A DNA stretch of 43,362 bases from DATKLL01 sp035542475. Its GTDB lineage: Bacteria > Desulfobacterota > Syntrophia > Syntrophales > UBA2185. Under the pieces are notes generated by a model. That model was given only the letters and a program-made list of their open reading frames with translations. It made no database searches and was not told where the DNA came from. Positions 17,284-24,973 of the stretch are shown here, in pieces. The translations under genes and the position numbers were made by a program. Positions within the stretch are counted from its first letter, which is position 1. The number at the start of each line of letters is the position of its first letter. Location: contig DATKLL010000166.1 of NCBI GenBank assembly GCA_035542475.1, positions 1 to 43,362 on the forward strand, written 5' to 3'.

Positions 17284-17841
17284 ATGGTAAAGAAAACAAG
17301 TAAACAGAGAAGACAGGAGACTAAAGAGAAAGGTCCTTCAAAATATCGAAGCGCCGATAAAAACAAGGGGCGTCGCTTCCTTTTTATATGGCTGCCAATC
17401 ATTACCGTGATAATTATTTTTTTTTACGCCCTCGTGTTTGACCCGCCACGACCTTTCGGGCAACCGATCCCAGGCACTTCACGAGCAAGTGAACAAACAC
17501 GGCCGGGTGAGTCAACAGTAAAGACTTACATAGTTGATCTAGATGACGGTCGGATGGTTGAACTTGACGGCCTACAGATGGGATTACTCGAAGCAGGCCG
17601 CCGTGTGCTCGTCCAGGAGAGGATATCCCTTATTTTCAAACGAAAGTCTTTTTCATTCGTTCGATACCTCGAAGAAAACAATAAGTCTTTGAGTGTGCAA
17701 GTAAGTGAATATGTAGATGGGGGAAAACCGGATATACTTTCTGTACTTTCCGCCAAGTTCGACGTGTATCTGAAGCAGACTGCGGTTCATTCAGATCTAG
17801 CTAAAAGTAAAGTAAAATGCAAAAGGAAGAGGGCTTTTTAA
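17284..17841 (+). CDS. Single-pass membrane protein of unknown function
   Basis: I do not recognise the family. The 185-residue product starts with a basic, charged cytoplasmic stretch of about 30 residues, then one membrane helix (FLFIWLPIITVIIIFFYALVF cut short here, about 32-52). After a Pro/Ser/Thr-rich linker comes an external beta-rich domain (about 78-165): TYIVDLDDGRMVELDG, then GRRVLVQERISLIFKRKSF. The DGRMVELDG pattern resembles small beta-barrels that bind or bridge other proteins, but no function follows from it. The 3' end overlaps the next gene by 25 bases, so the two are translationally linked. CAGGTGA lies upstream of the ATG. Confidence 0.75.
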   Translation: MVKKTSKQRRQETKEKGPSKYRSADKNKGRRFLFIWLPIITVIIIFFYALVFDPPRPFGQPIPGTSRASEQTRPGESTVKTYIVDLDDGRMVELDGLQMGLLEAGRRVLVQERISLIFKRKSFSFVRYLEENNKSLSVQVSEYVDGGKPDILSVLSAKFDVYLKQTAVHSDLAKSKVKCKRKRAF

Positions 17842-18665
17842 AAGGTGTCGGCGACTTCGATATATACTGGAGATGCTGGCTTCCAGACGGTCAACCTAAA
17901 GCTATTATACTTATCGTTCACGGACTCGGCGAGCACATTTCCCGCTACAACAATCTGCTAAACCACCTCGTACCGAGAGGTTATGCTCTTTACGGTCTCG
18001 ATCATGAAGGGCACGGCAAGTCACAAGGCCAACGCGTTTTTGTGAAGAGGTTTCAGGATTACCTTGACAATTTAAAAACCTTCCACGACACGGTTATTAA
18101 GGGAAACCCCGGCCTAAAAGTTTTTATACTGGGGCACAGCATGGGGGGACTGATCGCCACCGCCTACACGATACAGCACCAGCAGAAATTGGTAGGGCTC
18201 ATTTTGTCGGCTGCGCTTCTCAAGGCAGGAGAAAGTGTTTCCGGCGGCACAATCATGGCCGCTAGAATTCTATCCGCTTTAGTGCCAAGAATGGGGGTCC
18301 AGTCACTGGATTCAACCTATCTAAGCCGCGATAAGACCGTTGTGGATGCATATGATAATGACCCGCTTATCTATCGCGGGAAGATAACAGCACGCCTGGG
18401 CTCCGAATTGTTCGCAACCATGGCCAGGGTGGAAAAGCAGATGCTCGATATACGACTTCCGCTGCTCATCATGCAAGGATCTGACGACAAGCTGGTCAGC
18501 CAAGAGGGCAGTAAGATCCTCTATGAAAAAGCCGGCTCGACTGATAAAACCCTTAAAATATACGACGGCCTGTACCACGAGATATTCAACGAGCCGGAAC
18601 GGGACAAGGTATTTAAGGACCTCGACGAATGGTTGGACAAACATGTCCAAATTTTCCGTTTCTAA
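17817..18665 (+). CDS. Alpha/beta hydrolase, monoacylglycerol-lipase-like
   Basis: A 282-residue serine hydrolase of the lysophospholipase/monoacylglycerol lipase group. The oxyanion region VHGLGEHISRY (about 36-46) and the DHEGHGKSQG segment (about 61-70) are hallmarks of that group. The nucleophile elbow is GHSMGG (about residues 103-108), the acid is in LIMQGSDDKLVS, and the catalytic histidine is in YDGLYHEIFNEPE. There is no signal peptide. The gene starts inside the 3' end of the upstream membrane protein, and its stop overlaps the stop of the convergent dinB by four bases. The lipid substrate is inferred from family only. Confidence 0.87.
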   Translation: MQKEEGFLKGVGDFDIYWRCWLPDGQPKAIILIVHGLGEHISRYNNLLNHLVPRGYALYGLDHEGHGKSQGQRVFVKRFQDYLDNLKTFHDTVIKGNPGLKVFILGHSMGGLIATAYTIQHQQKLVGLILSAALLKAGESVSGGTIMAARILSALVPRMGVQSLDSTYLSRDKTVVDAYDNDPLIYRGKITARLGSELFATMARVEKQMLDIRLPLLIMQGSDDKLVSQEGSKILYEKAGSTDKTLKIYDGLYHEIFNEPERDKVFKDLDEWLDKHVQIFRF

Positions 18666-19969
18666 GTCTTCACATGCAGGATGGGAAGGCCCAGATGCTT
18701 GCGCTTCGTTTCGCCGTACATGCGGGTTTGTTCCCTCACTGTGGGCGCTCCGCGCCTGCCTTTACCGGATACCTCGATGGGGTGCGATCCGCCCAAATGA
18801 AGCGTGTGTTTGCCGTACCTTCCGCCTAGGGTATCGGCCGCTTCATAGAGCTGCCTGATCTTTTCCGCTTTCACCGGATCTTCGAAAAGGGAGTATTGGA
18901 CAGGGGTGTCGGGCACGAGGTCGAGGAGGATGATGCCCGTGGCCCGGTAGATTTCCTTCCCGTCATAGAGCTGATCGAAAAGCTCCTGAAGAAGCTGGGA
19001 AAGCTCCAGAGGGTACACGGAGGGGCGGGAAAGCTTCGCTTCCGTCCCCACCGTATCAAAGTTGTTTTTCTTCAGGAGGGGGACGATCTTCCGTGCGGCC
19101 AGAGAATAGCGTCTTGCCTTGATGCAGGCCGACTCCAGGTTTCTCAAAAGATGGGCAAAGAGGTATTCCCGGTTGGCGGTCGGAGGGGCGAAGGTCTTCA
19201 TCTTGCTGATAGAGGCATAGGTGCTCTTCTCCTCAGGTAATACGGGGTATACGGCTTCCCCCCGCAGCTCTCTCCATATCTCCACTCCAGGTTTCGTAAA
19301 ACGCTCTCTTACGGTCTTCTCCGGGAGCCTGGCAAATTCGAGGGCGGTTTGAACCCCCATTTTCTCCAGATAACTGGTTGTGGCATGGCCGATGCCCCAT
19401 ATCTTCCCCGCAGGGAGACCCTGAAGATACCTGGCAATCAATCTCCCGGGAATGGCGGTGAAGCCGTCCGGTTTTTTGTGCTTGGAGGCTACCTTGGCGA
19501 GGACCTTGGTGAGGCTCAATCCCGCAGATATGGTTATACCCAGCTCTCTTTGGATCTCGCTTTTTATCCGGAGGGTGATAGCCTCATATGAGGCATGAAG
19601 CGACCTGCGCATGCCCGTGAGGTCCGCAAAGGCCTCGTCAATGGAGTACTCCTCTACCTGGGGAGTAAACCGCCTGATGATATTGAACATCCGCCGGGAA
19701 AACAGGCTGTAGGTCTCATAGTCGGAGGGCAGGATAATGAGTTCCGGACAGAGGGCCTTTGCCTCATGGAGGGGGACGCCGCGTTTGATACCCAGTTTTT
19801 TTGCCGGATAGCTGGCACAGGCGACGATCCCGCGTTCACCCCCCGTGATGAGAGGCTTTCCTTTAAGTTCGGGGTGAATGGCCTCCTCGCAGGATGTGAA
19901 GAAGGCGTCGCCGTCTATATGTATAATAGCCTGGGGCCACGAGTAAAGACTGAAGAGAATGTCGCTCAC
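18662..19969 (-). CDS. dinB: DNA polymerase IV (Y-family translesion polymerase)
   Basis: This error-prone polymerase copies past damaged template bases. The palm motifs are present: AIIHIDGDAFFTSCE, with the first catalytic Asp, near residue 20, and YSIDEAF, with the Asp-Glu pair, near residue 110. Little-finger residues occupy about 250-370. The C-terminal region past residue 370 is longer than in E. coli DinB (435 versus 351 residues). The GTG at 19969 is chosen because AAAGGAGGT sits seven bases upstream; an ATG at 19993 would place the SD inside the gene. A LexA-type box lies inside the promoter just upstream, so SOS induction is likely. Confidence 0.92.
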   Translation of the reverse strand: MSDILFSLYSWPQAIIHIDGDAFFTSCEEAIHPELKGKPLITGGERGIVACASYPAKKLGIKRGVPLHEAKALCPELIILPSDYETYSLFSRRMFNIIRRFTPQVEEYSIDEAFADLTGMRRSLHASYEAITLRIKSEIQRELGITISAGLSLTKVLAKVASKHKKPDGFTAIPGRLIARYLQGLPAGKIWGIGHATTSYLEKMGVQTALEFARLPEKTVRERFTKPGVEIWRELRGEAVYPVLPEEKSTYASISKMKTFAPPTANREYLFAHLLRNLESACIKARRYSLAARKIVPLLKKNNFDTVGTEAKLSRPSVYPLELSQLLQELFDQLYDGKEIYRATGIILLDLVPDTPVQYSLFEDPVKAEKIRQLYEAADTLGGRYGKHTLHLGGSHPIEVSGKGRRGAPTVREQTRMYGETKRKHLGLPILHVKT

Positions 19970-19999
19970 AGTACGACCTCCTTTTTTCCACATACCCAG

Positions 20000-20027
20000 A
20001 TTAATAGAACGATTGTTCTATTGTCAA
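20000..20027 (-). promoter_or_regulatory. dinB promoter with overlapping SOS box
   Basis: On the minus strand TTGACA (20027 to 20022) is followed after 15-16 bases by TATTAA/ATTAAT (20006-20000). This is a good sigma70-type promoter, 31 bases before the dinB GTG. The spacer is almost filled by the SOS palindrome, the arrangement in which a repressor blocks polymerase. Confidence 0.65.
20005..20020. promoter_or_regulatory. LexA-type SOS box, GAAC-N4-GTTC
   Basis: TAGAACGATTGTTCTA is a near-perfect 16-base palindrome whose core, GAAC-GATT-GTTC, matches the SOS box known from Bacillus and other Gram-positive bacteria. It lies between the -35 and -10 elements of dinB. LexA itself is not in the window. 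Confidence 0.7.
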
Positions 20028-20080
20028 GATGATTTTTTCAGAGGAGAAAAACCGTGATAATTCAGATGTATAGTCGGGAG

Positions 20081-20653
20081 TTAAAAAACCATCTCACCCG
20101 GTTTGCCTTCAATTTCAATGATAGACACGTCCCTGGAATTAAGCTTGAAATTTTGTAAACCGGAGAGGACGTCATTGAGGTAGGACTCATCGGCAAGGAT
20201 GGTCGTTGAAGAGGAAGCCCATTTTTCAATATCCCTGGAAAGAAAATCGAAACGTCCCCGGATCATAGATTCCGTCATTTCCGATACCTTAAAATTACAC
20301 CGGCCGGCAGCAGGCAGATGGAACGCAAAATCATGACAGCCGATTTCTTCCATGGTCTCTGAGAGACGGTATCCCGCAATGTAAAGTCTGTCGAGGGTAA
20401 GTTCAGCTAAAGGACCCATGCCCCAGAGCAGGATCTTGAAAGCGCCGATACGCGGGGGAGATGCAATAAGAACTTTTTCCGTAAACGTTGCAGAGATGTG
20501 GCCGCAGGCAAGCTCTCTGGAGATCATGCCGTTGAGCCGCCAGTCAACAAAACCGCAATGGCCTTTCGGCGGCCTTTCATCGGAAAAGAAGCCCAGGGCA
20601 AGACCTTCGCGGTTCAATGTATCCAGCGATTCTGTTGTTATTTTGATTCTCAT
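20081..20653 (-). CDS. Stand-alone leucyl aminopeptidase (M17) N-terminal-domain protein
   Basis: The 190-residue protein resembles the N-terminal macro-like domain of M17 leucine aminopeptidases: ALGFFSDERPPKG, then VDWRLNGMISREL, then a strand-turn ILLWGMGPLAEL. The C-terminal catalytic domain with its metal ligands (NTDAEGRL-type motif) is missing, and the gene ends normally, so it cannot be an active M17 peptidase. In PepA-type enzymes this domain is involved in hexamer assembly and DNA binding, so a regulatory or scaffolding role is possible but unproven. It lies on the minus strand upstream of dinB with a gap of about 50 bases. Confidence 0.6.
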   Translation of the reverse strand: MRIKITTESLDTLNREGLALGFFSDERPPKGHCGFVDWRLNGMISRELACGHISATFTEKVLIASPPRIGAFKILLWGMGPLAELTLDRLYIAGYRLSETMEEIGCHDFAFHLPAAGRCNFKVSEMTESMIRGRFDFLSRDIEKWASSSTTILADESYLNDVLSGLQNFKLNSRDVSIIEIEGKPGEMVF

Positions 20654-20730
20654 CTCTTAAACGGCTGCGAGTATAGGAAAAATTTCCCCTATGTGTCAAG
20701 ATAAACAATTTTGCGAGATTTTTAAGACCG

Positions 20731-20759
20731 TTGACAGGGTTATGAAAAGAAGGTAAAGA
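20731..20759 (+). promoter_or_regulatory. Possible promoter of the pgpA-cinA-recA region
   Basis: TTGACA at 20731-20736 is followed after 17 bases by TAAAGA at 20754-20759. The -35 is perfect and the -10 is moderate. The position, about 35 bases before the pgpA start region, is appropriate. Confidence 0.4.
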
Positions 20760-20817
20760 TAAAATTCCGCATATCTACTAAGGAGTTGTCTTTCTGACTG
20801 ATAAATTAATCAAGGTA

Positions 20818-21252
20818 GTGGCAACCGGTTTTGGCAGCGGACTTGTTCCTTTTGCTCCAGGGACCGCGGGAACCCTCGTCGGTATTCTGATATACCTGGC
20901 ACTTTCACGACTGTCCTGGACAGTTTATTTAGTAATTGTAGTGATCATCACATTCCTGGCGTGTTATGTATCACGGGAGGCAGAGAGGATATTCGAAGAA
21001 AAGGACCCGCCTCATGTCGTTATCGATGAGATCATCGGCTTTCAATGGAGCATGTTTCTGATCACTCCCACGGTTTTGCACGTGTTTGCGGGATTTATCC
21101 TTTTCCGATTCTTCGATATACTGAAGATCTTTCCGGCAGGATATTTCCAGAGGAGTCTTCCCGGTGGATGGGGAATTGTGATGGATGATGTTGTGGCGGG
21201 AATGTACGGCAATATCACGCTCCTGCTCATCATTAAGTTCTGGGTTATTTGA
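20818..21252 (+). CDS. pgpA: Phosphatidylglycerophosphatase A
   Basis: This inner-membrane phosphatase removes phosphate from phosphatidylglycerol phosphate, the last step of phosphatidylglycerol synthesis. Family signatures are ATGFGSGLVPFAPGTAGTL at the N-terminus, the acidic PPHVVIDEIIGFQ at about 62-74, and RFFDILKIFPAG with PGGWGIVMDDVVAGMYGN towards the C-terminus. Three to four hydrophobic segments are visible. The 144 residues count from a GTG at 20818. However, a good SD (AAGGAG, 20780-20785) stands eight bases before an in-frame CTG at 20794 that would add eight residues, so initiation at CTG is plausible. It is the first gene of the pgpA-cinA-thpR-recA-recX-alaS run. Confidence 0.9.
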   Translation: MATGFGSGLVPFAPGTAGTLVGILIYLALSRLSWTVYLVIVVIITFLACYVSREAERIFEEKDPPHVVIDEIIGFQWSMFLITPTVLHVFAGFILFRFFDILKIFPAGYFQRSLPGGWGIVMDDVVAGMYGNITLLLIIKFWVI

Positions 21253-21291
21253 AAAATAGCTGTGGGTAGAATTATCAGAGTAAAATGGGAT

Positions 21292-21432
21292 TGTTGAAAA
21301 ACATCCTTATATGGGGGTTGTTCAAAAACACTTAGATGCAAGGCGCTCAAGAACCGAAGCGCGAGGCGTATATGGAAATACGTCGAGCGTTTCGGTTTGC
21401 AGAGCAACGCAGCAGATGAGGGTTTTTCAACA
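21292..21432. repeat. Short interspersed palindromic element (miniature, 141 bp)
   Basis: The ends are an 11-base inverted repeat: TGTTGAAAAAC at 21292-21302 and GTTTTTCAACA at 21422-21432. A second inverted pair lies inside: AACCGAAGCGC on one side and AGCGTTTCGGTT on the other form a long imperfect hairpin. There is no coding frame of its own. This structure is that of a non-autonomous miniature element or REP-like repeat, and similar short elements occur in many Desulfobacterota genomes (recalled, not searched). It ends only 22 bases before the cinA start. Confidence 0.65.
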
Positions 21433-21454
21433 GCACCAAAATGGGTATCTTCAG

Positions 21455-22711
21455 GTGAAAGTAGGCATATTGACCATAGGAAACGAATTGATCAGCGGGA
21501 AGACTCAGGACGCCAATGCTTCTTACATTGCCCGGCAGGTGAGTATCCAGGGTTGGCAGGTTTCGGTTACTATGTCTGTCCCTGATAACGAGAGTGCCAT
21601 CAAGGGAGGTATCAATCATCTCCTGTCGCTCTCTGACGCCTTGGTTATCACCGGCGGTCTCGGTCCGACAACAGATGACATAACCACTGCGGCGGTTGCC
21701 AGGGCATTCGGTCTCGGCCTGTACTCCGATGATGTTGTGCTCAAGCATCTCAAGGAAAGATTTGAGAGGTATAATATCAAGTGGACGGATAACAATGCAA
21801 AACAGGCCGAATTCCCGGAAGGTGCTTTGACTATCCCGAATCCGGCAGGGACGGCATGGGGATATCATCTGAAAAGAAACGGTAAGATCATCGCCGTCAT
21901 CCCCGGCGTTCCGTCCGAGGCGAAAAGGATGATGTTGGAGGGTGTTATACCTGTTTTCAGAAACGCATTAATCGCAGCGGCGCAGCACGTTGAAAGCAGG
22001 ACCATTAAGCTCTCCGGTATCACAGAGGCCCGTGTAGATCAGTCCCTGGCCGATGTCGATTTCAATAGCCTCGGTGTTGATGTAGGATTTTATCCCAGCT
22101 TCCCGGAGATCCAGGTAGTCCTGACGGCGCGTTGTGACACTGAACAAGAAGCAAAGGAGAGGATAAAGGCGGCACAGGAGCATGTAACAAAGAAACTCCA
22201 ACAGTATATCTTTGCCTATGACCAGGATACACTCGAAGGTATCGTTGCTAGGCTGCTTACCGATAAAAAACTCTCGCTTGCCGTCGCAGAATCATGCACG
22301 GGAGGTCTAATTGCCGACCGCCTGACGGACATCCCCGGCTCTTCAGTCTTCCTTGACAGGGGCATAATTGCATACAGCAATAATTCCAAGACGGACCTCC
22401 TGGGGATTCCCGAAGATGTGTTAAATAAGTTTGGCGCTGTGAGTGAACAGACCGCTATCCTCATGGCAGAAGGGGTAAGGAAGCTCAGCAGAACCGATCT
22501 GGGTCTTGCTACAACGGGGATTGCAGGTCCGGCGGGAGGAACGGAAGAAAAACCCGTGGGAACGGTCTTTATAGCACTTGCGGATGGCGGAAAAACCTTC
22601 TGCAGGAATTATGTCTTCCGGTGGGAACGCAGGAGAAATAAGACACTGACATCCCAGATGGCCCTCATTATGCTGAAAAGATACCTGATGGGTGAACTTT
22701 ATCGTGAGTGA
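21455..22711 (+). CDS. cinA: CinA family protein (nicotinamide-nucleotide amidase / MoCF-like)
   Basis: The N-terminal half (about 1-170) is the molybdopterin-binding-like domain: VGILTIGNELISGKTQDAN, then ITGGLGPTTDDITT and GVPSEAKRMM. The C-terminal half (about 255-415) is the PncC-type amidase: LAVAESCTGGLIADRLTDIPGSS is cut here to its hallmark AESCTGG, plus TGIAGPAGG. The family deamidates nicotinamide mononucleotide in NAD recycling. Starting at GTG 21455 gives 418 residues, the normal size; the frame upstream of it runs through the repeat element and is not family-like. No SD is visible, which may be a result of the repeat lying just upstream. Its 3' end overlaps thpR by 20 bases. Confidence 0.92.
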   Translation: MKVGILTIGNELISGKTQDANASYIARQVSIQGWQVSVTMSVPDNESAIKGGINHLLSLSDALVITGGLGPTTDDITTAAVARAFGLGLYSDDVVLKHLKERFERYNIKWTDNNAKQAEFPEGALTIPNPAGTAWGYHLKRNGKIIAVIPGVPSEAKRMMLEGVIPVFRNALIAAAQHVESRTIKLSGITEARVDQSLADVDFNSLGVDVGFYPSFPEIQVVLTARCDTEQEAKERIKAAQEHVTKKLQQYIFAYDQDTLEGIVARLLTDKKLSLAVAESCTGGLIADRLTDIPGSSVFLDRGIIAYSNNSKTDLLGIPEDVLNKFGAVSEQTAILMAEGVRKLSRTDLGLATTGIAGPAGGTEEKPVGTVFIALADGGKTFCRNYVFRWERRRNKTLTSQMALIMLKRYLMGELYRE

Positions 22712-23285
22712 TGAAAAATCCATACGTTTATTTCTTGCCGTTGATCCTTCCCAGGAAGTGCTAAACGAGGTAGGCAGGATTCAGGAGCGCTTCAAAAAGA
22801 CCATCCAGGGAGACATACGCTGGGTGAGACCGGAAGGCATCCACCTGACGCTAAAATTTTTTGGCTATGTTTCCGAGGCGGATATTGCAAATATCTCGCA
22901 GGTGGTAAAAAATAACACTGTGAACATTAAACCTTTTATGCTGAATATCAGAAGGGTGGGTGTATTCCCGAGTGTAAACCGTGCCCGTGTGCTGTGGCTG
23001 GGAATGGACGGGGACATAGATGTATTGATCAGGCTCCAGAAGGAAATAGATATAGAACTCCAGGGGTACGGATTTGAAATGGAAAACAGGCCTTTCAGCC
23101 CGCATCTTACACTTGCGAGGATTAAGGAACCGAAGGGTTTAATTGGTCTTGCAAAAATTATGGAAAAAAGTGAAGAATACGTAGCAGGAAGCTTCTCTGT
23201 CGATGGACTTAACCTCTTTAAGAGTACACTTACACCAAAGGGGGCTGTTTATACGAAACTTGAGTATTTTCCATTTTTTGTTTAG
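22692..23285 (+). CDS. thpR: RNA 2',3'-cyclic phosphodiesterase
   Basis: A member of the 2H phosphoesterase family (LigT/ThpR) that opens 2',3'-cyclic phosphates on RNA ends. The two HxTx motifs that form the active site are HLTLKFFG (about residues 53-60) and HLTLARIK (about 136-143), with normal spacing. IRLFLAVDPSQEV at the N-terminus is typical. The length is 197 residues from a GTG at 22692; a GTG at 22704 would be four residues shorter and is equally possible. It overlaps the end of cinA, so translational coupling is likely. A short palindromic repeat separates it from recA. Confidence 0.92.
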   Translation: MNFIVSDEKSIRLFLAVDPSQEVLNEVGRIQERFKKTIQGDIRWVRPEGIHLTLKFFGYVSEADIANISQVVKNNTVNIKPFMLNIRRVGVFPSVNRARVLWLGMDGDIDVLIRLQKEIDIELQGYGFEMENRPFSPHLTLARIKEPKGLIGLAKIMEKSEEYVAGSFSVDGLNLFKSTLTPKGAVYTKLEYFPFFV

Positions 23286-23287
23286 CC

Positions 23288-23370
23288 CTGTCCCCCTCTG
23301 TGAGGGGGATAAAGGGGGAGGTTTCCACCAGCAGGGACAACCACCCCCTACCCCCGCCAGCGGGGGACAG
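23288..23370. repeat. C/G-run palindromic intergenic repeat
   Basis: CTGTCCCCC at 23288-23296 and GGGGGACAG at 23362-23370 are perfect inverted ends of 9 bases. Inside are several more C5/G5 runs (AGGGGGATAAAGGGGGAG and CCACCCCCTACCCCCGCC) that can pair in alternative ways. Such C/G-run elements recur between genes in bacterial chromosomes. It lies between thpR and recA and could weaken read-through. Confidence 0.6.
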
Positions 23371-23442
23371 AAAGGATTCAGAGTTTATAATTTAGAATTT
23401 AGGATTCAGAAATTATAATTTATCTTTATATTGGAGGTGATT

Positions 23443-24444
23443 ATGGCACCAGAGATGGACAGAGAAAAGGCCGTGGATCTGGCTATAACCCAGATAGAGA
23501 GACAGTTTGGAAAAGGTTCCATCATGAGATTGGGAGGCGGCGAACATGTAGCCGATATAGCAGTTATTCCTACCGGATCACTAAGCCTTGATCTTGCCCT
23601 TGGAGTAGGAGGAGTTCCACGAGGCAGGGTTGTAGAAATATTCGGTCCGGAAGCGGGTGGCAAAACCACTCTGGCTCTACATATCATAGCAGAAGCGCAG
23701 AAGAGAAACGGTCTTGCCGCGTTCATCGATGCCGAGCATGCCCTCGATGTAGCCTACGCAAGAAGAATCGGTGTGAATACGGACGATCTTCTCATTTCCC
23801 AGCCTGATACAGGAGAGCAGGCACTTGAGATTGCTGAGACACTCGTGAGAAGCGGTGCGCTGGACATCCTCGTGATCGATTCTGTTGCCGCGTTAGTCCC
23901 CAAGGCGGAACTCGAGGGTGAAATGGGGGACGCCCAGATGGGACTTCAGGCCCGATTAATGTCACAAGCGTTGCGCAAGCTAACGGGAAGCATCAGCAAA
24001 TCCAAGACCACGGTGATTTTTATCAATCAGATCAGGATGAAAATAGGCGTTTTTTTCGGCAGTCCCGAAACCACAACCGGCGGCAATGCGCTCAAGTTTT
24101 ATTCTTCTATGCGCCTCGACATAAGGAAAATGACTTCTATCAAGATCGGACAGGAAATCATCGGATTCCGGACCAAGGTCAAGGTAGTCAAAAACAAGGT
24201 GGCGCCGCCCTTCCGCGAGACGGAATTCGACATCATCTTCGGGGACGGTATTTCCAGAGAAGGTGATATCCTGGATCTTGCCGTAGAAAACGGTATCATC
24301 GAAAAGAGCGGGGCATGGTATTCGTATAAGGGTGAAAGGATTGGCCAGGGAAGGGATAACTCACGGGTGTTCCTCAAGGAGAATGCAGACACTCTGAAGC
24401 AGATCGAAGATGACGTGCGGGAGAAGATCGGCCTGACGATATAA
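23443..24444 (+). CDS. recA: Recombinase RecA
   Basis: RecA forms filaments on single-stranded DNA for homologous recombination and triggers LexA self-cleavage. The protein has 333 residues from the ATG at 23443, which follows GGAGG by about seven bases; a TTG at 23431 is only an in-frame extension over the SD. Landmarks are IERQFGKGSIMRLG (about 18-31), a Walker A GPEAGGKTT (about 67-75, where most RecA proteins read GPESSGKT), DAEHALD, and the loop 2 region with ETTTGGNALKFY. No SOS box of the dinB type is visible upstream. It is followed at 37 bases by recX. Confidence 0.97.
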   Translation: MAPEMDREKAVDLAITQIERQFGKGSIMRLGGGEHVADIAVIPTGSLSLDLALGVGGVPRGRVVEIFGPEAGGKTTLALHIIAEAQKRNGLAAFIDAEHALDVAYARRIGVNTDDLLISQPDTGEQALEIAETLVRSGALDILVIDSVAALVPKAELEGEMGDAQMGLQARLMSQALRKLTGSISKSKTTVIFINQIRMKIGVFFGSPETTTGGNALKFYSSMRLDIRKMTSIKIGQEIIGFRTKVKVVKNKVAPPFRETEFDIIFGDGISREGDILDLAVENGIIEKSGAWYSYKGERIGQGRDNSRVFLKENADTLKQIEDDVREKIGLTI

Positions 24445-24481
24445 TAGCGGGGAGTTGTGCCATTTACTGAAAGGAGACGGG

Positions 24482-24973
24482 GTGGAGAAAGATCTCCTTC
24501 ATGAAAAAGCGAAGCAAAAAGCCTTTCGCCTTCTCGCCATCCGGGCAAGGAGCGAAAAAGAGCTGCGCACAAAATTGAAGGAAAGGGGTTATGACGAATC
24601 CGTAGTGGGAGACGTCATGGCAAGACTTCGGGAGTTCAGGTATCTGGATGACGAATCCTTTGCTAGGGGATGGGCCAGAAATCTTGCAGTCAACAGACTT
24701 TGGGGAAATATAAGGATTGAAGCAAGCTTGCGGGATAAAGGAATCCCACGGGAATTAATCGAGCGGGTCATCAGGGAGATACGCGAAGAGTTAAGTGAGC
24801 AGAAGGCACTTAAGAAACTCCTAAAGAAAAAGGAAGGAGGACGTTCCCTAAAGATGGATGTTAGAGATAAGAGAAGGTTGACCCAGAGCCTAATGGGAAA
24901 AGGTTTCCCACTGGATTTAATTATTGATATGTTAAAGACACCAAAGGAGGATTTAACTGATGACGGGGGCTGA
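24482..24973 (+). CDS. recX: Regulatory protein RecX
   Basis: RecX binds the RecA filament and modulates its activity. The 163-residue product is helical and basic with the typical start KAFRLLAIRARSEKELRTKL and the repeated pattern LDDESFARGWARN and KGIPRELIERV. The GTG at 24482 is preferred because AAGGAG stands five bases before it. The gene follows recA closely and its 3' end overlaps alaS by 14 bases, so recA-recX-alaS are probably one transcript with coupled translation of the last two. Confidence 0.9.
   Translation: MEKDLLHEKAKQKAFRLLAIRARSEKELRTKLKERGYDESVVGDVMARLREFRYLDDESFARGWARNLAVNRLWGNIRIEASLRDKGIPRELIERVIREIREELSEQKALKKLLKKKEGGRSLKMDVRDKRRLTQSLMGKGFPLDLIIDMLKTPKEDLTDDGG

Noticed and set aside
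21311..21454. A 48-residue N-terminal extension of CinA
   Set aside because: It runs through the palindromic repeat and has no similarity to CinA; the family start VGILTIGNELISG lies directly after GTG 21455.
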